Part shown: positions 56,700 through 64,000 of the stretch, in pieces
How positions within the stretch are numbered: position 1 is the first letter of the stretch
Layout of the letters: the number at the start of each line of letters is the position of its first letter
Translations under genes and position numbers: made by a program
Notes under the pieces: model-generated
What the model was told of the DNA's origin: nothing
Databases searched by the model: none
What the model saw: only the letters and a program-made list of their open reading frames with translations
Source: Lycorma delicatula
Taxonomy: Eukaryota > Arthropoda > Insecta > Hemiptera > Fulgoridae
Direction of reading: 5' to 3'
DNA: 64,000 bases
Assembly (NCBI RefSeq): GCF_047948215.1
Contig: NC_134463.1
Location: 101,534,657-101,598,656 of the forward strand

Positions 56700-57570
56700 T
56701 GTGTCGGATAATAATTAATATGTGTGTATAATCTTATATATGTGTGTATCTGGTAACTTATAACTATTAATAATTAATATACATACGTAAGTTTAAATAA
56801 ATTTATACAAATACTATATATAAAATTGCTACTTTTATTGTTTCCTCATTTGGCTCAGTACATTATATTCGTAAGTTTTCGAATCGTGAATTTTTTTTCG
56901 ATGATCACTAAAAGGTATTAAATAATGAAAATAATTATAAAAATTAAAACACAGGAATAACACAAAATAAAAAAAAAAATTAATTAAAGTAAAAAACGAC
57001 AATAAATCGAACTAAAAAAATAAAACCAGATATGGAAATAAAGGATTAAATATCGTCATGCAGTATTTAATTAAATAAAATAATGGGTGACCGATCAACT
57101 TTCAGACAGTTTTAATTTGTTTAAATAGCAGTCCGATGATTAATTTCTCACCTGGTGTTACATGGATAAAAAGTTTTGTCCTTCAACGAAAATATTTAAA
57201 TGTAGTCGGTAGGTTCTATATTAATTATTTATTAATAATCTATATTAACTATTTAATTGTCCTATATTAAAGAACTATGAATAGTAATTATTCTATATTA
57301 AAGAGCCCCATCTACAATTTATTTTTATTTTTTTATTATTTTTTGGTAGTCGTCTTTTTTAATTTTTATAATTGTTTTTATTATACTATATTAAAAAGAA
57401 TTTTTCTTGGGCAGTCCTGTTGTTTTAATTTTTAATATTTATCTGTTGTTAATAAATAATCTTTATATATATTTTAAAAACAAGATCAGCGTAAGGTTAT
57501 AATGATTATAATTACATATTAACTATGAACATTTTTTTGTAGATTTACCTAAAAGGAATTTATAATTTAT
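56700..57570. other. no recognisable feature
   Basis: AT-rich, nothing supported. Confidence 0.5.
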
Positions 57571-57575
57571 TAAAT

Positions 57576-57641
57576 GTAGTGACAAATAGTGAATAGAGAA
57601 ACAACCCCTAATGTCACTACTTTAGGGGTTGTTTCTCTATT
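57576..57641. other. interleaved inverted repeats
   Basis: GTAGTGACA (57576-57584) is inverted as TGTCACTAC at 57612-57620. AATAGAGAAACAACCCCTAA (57592-57611) is inverted perfectly at 57622-57641. The arms interleave (a b a' b'), so the RNA or single strand could fold as a pseudoknot. Confidence 0.9.
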
Positions 57642-57847
57642 ATAGTTTAAGATAAGTTAGAATTTCATAATTTATATTATAAACGAGTTCAATTTGAAAA
57701 CCATAACAGACCGAGACAGAATTATGATGTATGTCATACTGACATGATAAAGTGATAAAATATGAAAAAATAATAACTCACAATGTTTCGTATTAATTTT
57801 ATTACAAAGTTTCTTTTCTATTACTTTTTATTATAACGCTTCGTTCT

Positions 57848-57906
57848 ATTTTTACTGTTTTTATAATGATCAATAAAAACAGTAAAAATTTTTACTGTTT
57901 TTATTA
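57848..57906. other. forward-inverted-forward triple repeat
   Basis: ATTTTTACTGTTTTTAT (57848-57864) is inverted at 57873-57889 and repeated again in forward orientation at about 57889-57904. Confidence 0.85.
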
Positions 57907-58695
57907 AAGTGCATAATAATCGTAGTTATATGCAAATGAAACCGCTGCGTGAAATATTTAAAAACTCATCCAAAGTGAACTTATTTTTTCTCTTTTTTTT
58001 ATAAATCGATTTTCTAATATACATTCACATGTATAATACAGTTCGTTAAAAAACATTACGTGGTTGATCTTTTTTGGAATGTTGAGGTGATCTGTTTGTA
58101 CTAAACATATGTTGAACAGTTTATCATAGATCGTGAAAACTTTAAAAAGATAATAATCACGACTTAGCTTTCACTAAACTCTATTTAAATTCCAAATAAG
58201 TAAGTTTTAACTTGAGAAGCGGTGTTTGTATGGTTTATCGAGTGTCAATTGTTAGTACACGTATATTTACCATATAACAGTATATAAGTCGTGTTTATTT
58301 GATTTTTTTATTATTATTTTATTATTTTTTTTTTGTAATAGCGATAAAGAAAATTATTTTTATCACGTTATATTAAATAAATATATGGAACAAATATTAA
58401 AACTTGTTAATATATGATATATAATTCCTTAAAATTATTTAATATAAAAAACGTGAGTAACAAGAAAGGTGACAAAGATAATTTTTTTTTTAAACTCTTT
58501 TAAAAAAGTAATAAAAAAATGAGACCAAACAAAATAATGTAATCCAAATAAAACTTTGGTACTAATTAAATAAATGTATTATACGTAATTCAATATATAG
58601 AGATAGACGAATCGTTATAGGGATTATCAAAATAATAATCATCGCTTATAAATAATTATAGGTAAAAGAATTAAAACCGTAAATCAGTGTGTACG

Positions 58696-58768
58696 ATTTA
58701 ATATGTGCTTATAAAATAAGCACATATTAAATGGCATAATTTTATAAATTAGCACTAAAATTATGCCA
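58696..58768. other. two abutting perfect hairpins
   Basis: ATTTAATATGTGCTTA (58696-58711) pairs with 58717-58732, loop TAAAA. TGGCATAATTTTA (58732-58744) pairs with 58756-58768. The hairpins share one base, the same arrangement as at 54933-55005. Confidence 0.9.
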
Positions 58769-59029
58769 ATACTTTGTAAAGTCATTGTTTTAAGATAATT
58801 TATAAATTGTGCCACTTTCCAATCAGCCAATATTAATCACATTGTTAACCGAGTGAACAAGTATTGATTAGTAAAAAGTAATTTAATAAATAAATATAAA
58901 ATATTGAGAAAGAACAGTTCTGTTGAACAGGGAAACACGAAAAGTAATTTTAACAATTAGATGTTTTTATTTTTTTGTTCACATTAAATAACTGCATATA
59001 CTGCATATCTAATACACTGCAACTTTATC

Positions 59030-60535
59030 TAATAACACCCCAAAGCAACCGGTCCTCGCCGTTAAGCAAAATACAGTCACCTCGGAGTGTCGTGGCAGCA
59101 GTCTCTGTCCGTACCAGCTAGCCGCTTTCTGGGGCTTTCCCACCGGGGTCTACCCAACTTCACTAGGACACACCAACATTCCTCGTCCGGATAGCCGCTA
59201 TGCCCGTCCGCTAAGGAGCTACCCATCCTGTCCCTAATCTAACAGTTCCAGATGTACGTTTCGCACATCCTTCACTTCGCGATCCACTCATAGTTCTTTA
59301 TGCCATCATCGGGGAGTCCCGACCCCTCCACTATTGAATGTGAGCGGACCCGAACATCCTAGACAAAAAGACTACCTCCCTGACCCTGCACGTCGCCACG
59401 CTTCGACCCTGTTTTTTGTTTAAATTACAACATTCCGTTACACATACATGAGTGCACCTCACCCTACTTCTCTTGTAAAACAAAGTAAATAAATTAATAA
59501 AAATCCTCTTGATCGCGGCGTCGTCAAGCATCGCATGACCGTTACTTCCTCAAAGCAAGCATTCCTCATCAAGTCCTGTTCCTAGCCTCATAGAGCCGCC
59601 TTCTCGAGTCTGCCTTCCTCTTCCTTCGTACCCAAAATTCTGCCGACTATATTATTCACGGCTTCCATTCCCTCCTGCCTAGAAGCATGTACCCCACGAT
59701 GTCATCTGGGATGAGCCACGCCAGTCACATCCTGTACCCTGACGTGATCCCAACGATCACAATTAAAAACGTGTGCTCTGGCGTACAATATGCACACTCC
59801 GGGGAGGCTCTTCTTCCGAACCGATGTAGATAAACCGTGAAGTTCCCGTGGCCAGAGAGGAACTGGGTGAGATAGTAACTCACGCCCTCTCCAAATCCAC
59901 GGCCCAATTCTTGGGATTAGTCTCTTCGTCCAGTGGCCTTTAGTGGTGGCATCCCACCTGGTCTAACACTCCTCCAGTAGAATTCCCCACGTCTCAGCCT
60001 TCATTATCCTGTCGTACCTTCTCGTTAGCTGTGTTGCCCTCAGACGAATCGGGGGGACTCCGGCGATGACCTCTACCGCATCGCTCGAAATCGTACGATA
60101 CGCAGAGGCTACCTTGATCACTACCCTCCTCTGGAGTGAGAAGAGGAGCCTCTCATTCCTCACCCTCTCCAGTGCCCCAGCCCATACCGGCACCGCATAT
60201 AGCAGAACCGAGGTGGCCACCGAGAGGATGAGCCGTCTCTTTCCGGTCCGGAGACCCTGCTTCTTACTCATTAGTCTTGTAAGTGCATCAAGGCTCCTTC
60301 CTGCTTTGCCAGCTGCCTCCTTAAGATGATGAGTAAAGAGGCCTGACTTGTTTAACCGCACGCCGAGGTACTTAACATTCCTGGACGTGCGAACTCTTGT
60401 ATCCTTGACCGATATTTCCAACTCCCCGATTCGTCTACGGCCAACCATCGCCACCATAGTTGTTTTCTGGGAGGCCAAACTCAGTCCTCGCTGCTCCACC
60501 CAGCCGCTTGTCGATCGCCTCATTTGCTGTACCTT
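59030..60535 (-). mobile_element. R1-like LINE 3' end (ORF2 C-terminal half plus 3' UTR)
   Basis: A 1.5-kb GC-rich block with abrupt edges in AT-rich DNA. The minus strand carries the C-terminal half of ORF2 followed by about 550 bp of GC-rich non-coding sequence (59030-59580) as a 3' UTR. No poly(A) or target duplication is evident. R1-type elements often lack long tails. The 5' part, including the RT catalytic core, is missing. Confidence 0.7.
59585..60523 (-). pseudogene. R1-like ORF2 C-terminal region (post-RT thumb and zinc motif)
   Basis: The frame is open from 60523 to 59963 (186 codons): GLSLASQKTTMVAMVGRRRI, NVKYLGVRLNKSGLFTHHLK, VLLYAVPVWAGALERVRNER, RTISSDAVEVIAGVPPIRL. These are the block after the FADD motif in R1-type RTs. 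A frameshift follows, then GEGVSYYLTQFLSGHGNFTV with YLHRFGRRASPECAYC and PEHTFL, the CCHC-type zinc motif near the ORF2 C-terminus. The tail NNIVGRILGTKEEEGRLEKA ends near 59590. It would otherwise assist template handling in target-primed reverse transcription. Broken by frameshifts and 5' truncation. Confidence 0.75.
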
Positions 60536-60559
60536 AACTATTAGATTAATTATTTAAAC

Positions 60560-61410
60560 GCAAATCGAAGGAAATAAAGCTATCAATATGGAATGTATGA
60601 ACCTTGAAAAGCATTCGATAATGTACAATGTTGTAAAACATTTAAAGATTTTAAGAAAAACAGAACTGAAACATTAATAAAGAAAATTTATTTATTTATT
60701 CGTGATTTATAGAAGTACGAATCAAAATGTTATTTATAAGAGTAGATAACGAGGAAAATATTTAATAAAATTAAAATGAGTGACTCATGGATGTAACTGA
60801 CTTCTTTGTGTTTTAATTTATAAAGAATAAAATAAAAATCCCAGAAAAATTTACTATTTATTGGTATTTATTGTCATTTTTATTAAAATTATAATAGAAT
60901 TAGTAAACGTTGCGAATGATATGGATTCAGCGCTGGAAGACAAATTCAAAATTTGAAAATAAAATAGAATAACACAATTGAAATCAAATGAGAAAAAAAG
61001 TTTTTCTTTGTCGCAGTATTTATTTACAATCGGTTCCAACCGGATACCTTAAGTAAATTTGAATACAAAAAAAAAAGAAGAGAGTGGTTTCCATTGAAAT
61101 CCCTCAAAGAACTATATATATATATATATGTGTGTGTGTGTGCATATGTAAACATATCTCATACAGTACACATAAATATGTAATAAACATGAATATAAGT
61201 ACAGATATATATACAAAGATGAAAGAAAAATGGTCGTGTTCTTAACATAAAGAGCAAAGGATATACCGTAAAGTAGTTTTATTAATCGCACAAAGAATGA
61301 CTAATCAAATAAAGAAACAACGAAATAAATCAAAGAACCGACAAACGTAAGTGGCGAAATGAAATATAATGCACAAAACCCTAAGGTAGCCGATTCACCA
61401 CAAATCCCGG
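60560..61410. other. no gene; (TA)n-(TG)n microsatellite
   Basis: AT-rich. (TA)n then (TG)n at 61113-61142. Part of 61150-61410 may be the 3' UTR of the Jockey fragment that follows, but no tail is seen. Confidence 0.45.
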
Positions 61411-61415
61411 AGAGC

Positions 61416-61598
61416 TTATATATGCAGTCGCTGTAGGCATCTAACGTCCTCGCTGGTATCCAGGGGATTAACTGCAAGCCAGTTCACACGTTTGTTCAGT
61501 CTCATTTTGCATTTTGAACCGAATCGCCGTATCTCCTCTACAACGGTTGGAAATCCCAGATAATCGTATATGTCAGTGGTTTTTGCAAACCACGACGC
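61416..61598 (-). pseudogene. Jockey-clade LINE ORF2 C-terminus
   Basis: One clean frame of about 60 codons from 61598 to the stop at 61416-61418: ASWFAKTTDIYDYLGFPTVV, EEIRRFGSKCKMRLNKRVNW and LAVNPLDTSEDVRCLQRLHI. This is the conserved C-terminal 'W(Y/F)V.N..I..DL..P.V..EI.....K...RL..H.N.LA' region of Jockey-type ORF2 proteins. It is similar block by block to the plus-strand relic ending near 13130. A stop precedes it, so it is a truncated remnant. Confidence 0.7.
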
Positions 61599-61609
61599 TT
61601 AGGTGATTT

Positions 61610-62200
61610 TTAAGGATCAAATAGTAAGTTAGAAAATAACAACAAATTTGGTTTCTTCAGAACTGTGACAGCTCCGTTAGTTGAACTCCAACATAAAACG
61701 TACGTCGATAGCATTTGCAATCAAATAATATTAGAAAAGGTTTCTATATTCTATATCTAATAATCATTGACTTTACAGAGAAACGTTTTACAGAGGAATT
61801 AGTCGTTTGACTTTACGACTAATTTTACTTCGCTTTTTGTACATAATTTAAATAGTAAATGCATTATCACTAATTTTAGAAGTTAAATTACAAAATTCAA
61901 GAAGTTCATTCCAACTTCACTGGTAAGAGTCCGCAGAACTGGAGGGCACGACGAAGTCAACGAACTATGTTTACAGTTCTAACATGACCTAACCTAATAG
62001 TGAAATGAAAATGGCAAAAAAATTAAAAGATAAGCATGAAAAGATTTTATTTCAGTTCAATGAGATTTTTAATAAAGAATACTTTCAAAAATTACCTCGA
62101 ATTTTGTTATACACGTTTTTTTCTTCAATTTGATGAACAGCGGGACTCGAATATGTCACTTTTTCCTCAAAAAGGTGGCTTTACGAATCATGCCGCCAGA
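61610..62200. other. no recognisable feature
   Basis: AT-rich, nothing supported. Confidence 0.5.
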
Positions 62201-62209
62201 TAGCAGTAC

Positions 62210-63056
62210 TTGATAGTACTAGATAGCGTACAAAAACTTGATATTGTACTTAAAATAATCAAATTTAAAAGGAAATATACTATAGCTTGTTTTAATAGTA
62301 AATGCTCTTACGTAGCAGTAAATAAAAGTACAGAAGATGAAATAATTATTTTAATTCCCATCACGTCATTAAAAAAAGATAAAAGTATTACTTTACAAGA
62401 GATTATAACTGTTAATAAAACACAAAAAACACGAGCAGTAGGAAAGTGTTGCAAATGTGGCAACAAAGATATGTTAAATAAAACAGAATAAATTCGATTT
62501 GTAAAGTTTTTATTCTGCATTAGCATTAATTTTTGTAAGTTTTTATGCAATATGATTAAACCGTATATGCAATGTTACGTTGAGTACATGAAGGCTATTG
62601 AAAGAAGACTAAATGAATGTAGTACGGAGCCGGCTTATATAGTGTATACGTAGCCGAGTGAACCGTCAGGAGCTGTGTGAGCGTCCGGAACTGAGTGCAG
62701 CTGACAGGAGCCGAGTGCATTCGAAAAGAGCTGTGTGAACTGATCGAAAGACCTTTAAATTTTAAAGTCCTTCTTAAATAAATTTTTAATAACATGCAAT
62801 AAAACTGAGTCTGAACAATTAGAACTATTTGAACTAATTGATGGAAAAATAAAAAAGAAGTTCAATTAATAATAATATAAAAATTGTGTCCACGGATACA
62901 ATAAAAATCGAGGGTTACACTTACAAAGTAATAAGTGCAATAATACATCACAGATCTTTGATTCGTGAAGATTATTATTCTAATTTCATTCAAAAAGGAA
63001 ACATATGGTCTAAAGTAAATGATATGACTATCAACAAAACAAAATTGGCCGAGTAA
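62210..63056 (+). pseudogene. possible ubiquitin-specific-protease-like relic, otherwise unrecognised
   Basis: A first open frame (62210-62491) encodes a Lys/Ile-rich segment ending KTRAVGKCCKCGNKDMLNKT with a CX2C motif. About 390 bp of broken sequence follows. Then 62880-63056 reads IEGYTYKVISAIIHHRSLIR, EDYYSNFIQKGNIWSKVNDM. This order resembles the end of a C19 peptidase: Y.L.A.I.H....GHY......W...ND. The catalytic His position (GHY) reads EDY here and the final ND is kept, so it would be inactive. Members of this look can be host genes or passengers of mobile elements, and I cannot tell which. The assignment rests on short motifs only. Confidence 0.3.
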
Positions 63057-63059
63057 TTA

Positions 63060-64000
63060 AAAAAATGTATATTTGTTTGTTCTAGAAAGGCAATAAATTT
63101 TAATAATAAATCCATAAGATAACAATCAGTAATTCATAAAAAAAATAAAAGAATAATCTAACAAAACCCAATAATATCCAAAAAAAAATTAAAATGAAAT
63201 TGTAAACTGTACGGTAAGAATCTCAAAATGATACTGATATCAAGAAAGAGACTGCATTTCTATTATTGAAATCTGTTATTAATTTAAAATTTTTTTAAAA
63301 AAAACATATTAAATATACAGACAACAGATATAAAATAATAAATAATAAACAATGTTTAAGCGTTCCGTATAATAAGAAAAAATAACAAAAATTTGTTACA
63401 AAACTCTTACCGGCCCGATTTAATTTATTAAACAACGAATAATCATAAGAATTTTATTATTTCTGTAAATGTGATGTATTATGTGTCATATTTTTTTATC
63501 ATAACACGTTCAGAACGTCAAAGAAACTACGCTAAACTGTATTTTTATTATTTTTAGAAAAAATACGGTAATTAACGATGTAAGACTAGGTAAATAAATA
63601 ACGAATACATCTGTTGCAAAAAAAATTCAGAATATGAAAGAAAAATGCAAAACACATTTTTTGATTTATTTTCTGTTTACATCCTTTACTAAAAATATTA
63701 CGTTAAAACATTCATTCGATGAAAAAACTGATCACGTTGTTAAACGGAGTTGTCTAATTATTACTAACTCTTATTTACACGGCACACCAGAAATCTGAAA
63801 CTTTTATTAATCAGCAACTTATGAAAATACAAATAATACTTATCTAGTAAAACGAGTAATAAAGGGACTTTTACTCTATCCTAATATTTCATATAAGATC
63901 GTCGAATTAGTAATCGTATTAATATTTGATGTTAATAAAAACAAATATTTAAGCAATCGTGTAACTGTCCACTTTATTAAAGAATTGGAGGATCGTATCT
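63060..64000. other. no recognisable feature
   Basis: AT-rich, nothing supported up to the window edge. Confidence 0.5.

Overview
This window reads as nuclear DNA from an AT-rich animal genome, almost certainly an insect. The evidence is dense microsatellites, tRNA-derived SINEs, Jockey-, R1- and RTE-like LINE fragments, Tc1/mariner transposases, a Helitron and a nuclear copy of mitochondrial COX1 that reads correctly only in the invertebrate mitochondrial code. From memory the SINE and LINE families look hemipteran, but I cannot confirm this. I found no convincing host protein-coding exon and no functional tRNA or rRNA gene. There are no operons, ribosome-binding sites or CRISPR arrays. The window is best read as intergenic or long-intron DNA made of transposon layers of different ages.

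Layout. 0-5.8 kb: a GC-richer island (2.16-2.56 kb), a tRNA-like relic, a SINE cut off by a minus-strand R1-like ORF1 copy, and a 5'-truncated RTE-like LINE tail. 5.8-13.2 kb: a complete mariner-type element with TIRs and TA duplications (9134-10475), two related small hairpins (11.08 and 11.32 kb), and a Jockey reverse transcriptase relic held in one frame for 1.6 kb (11.54-13.2 kb). 15.6-21.3 kb: three copies of a non-coding repeat (family F). One is split by a 1.54-kb foldback element with roughly 600-bp inverted arms (19516-21057). 24-29.3 kb: a GC-rich hairpin-bearing island, an old LINE relic, a 922-bp internally deleted Helitron (25314-26235), a repeat carrying an RFX X-box-like site, and a full SINE with a 14-bp target duplication (28074-28361). 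32-35.2 kb: a second mariner-superfamily transposase relic, a compound (CT)n(GT)n tract, and second copies of two repeats seen at 26.5 and 28.6 kb. 38-44 kb: two copies of another tRNA-like SINE, a 5'-truncated LINE with an uninterrupted 393-codon RT reading frame and an 11-bp duplication (41984-43189), an older RT relic and a SINE. 46.4-51.5 kb: a Jockey element (ORF2 endonuclease plus ORF1) split by a SINE, a LINE insertion reduced to about 28 bp of tail, a GIY-YIG fragment of a Penelope-like element, and a decayed copy of a Cys-rich insect protein family of unknown role. 53-59 kb: a Helitron-like end, TA tracts, a COX1 NUMT and a cluster of near-perfect hairpins. 59-63 kb: an R1-like ORF2 3' end, a Jockey ORF2 C-terminus and a possible ubiquitin-protease-like relic.

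The genes do not form a pathway. The recurring theme is mobilisation: LINE-encoded RT and endonuclease move their own and SINE RNAs, and mariner, foldback and Helitron DNA elements nest among them. The items most worth a second look are the foldback element, the hairpin cluster around the NUMT, the tail-only LINE insertion with its palindromic 3' end, and the X-box kept in both copies of a repeat.
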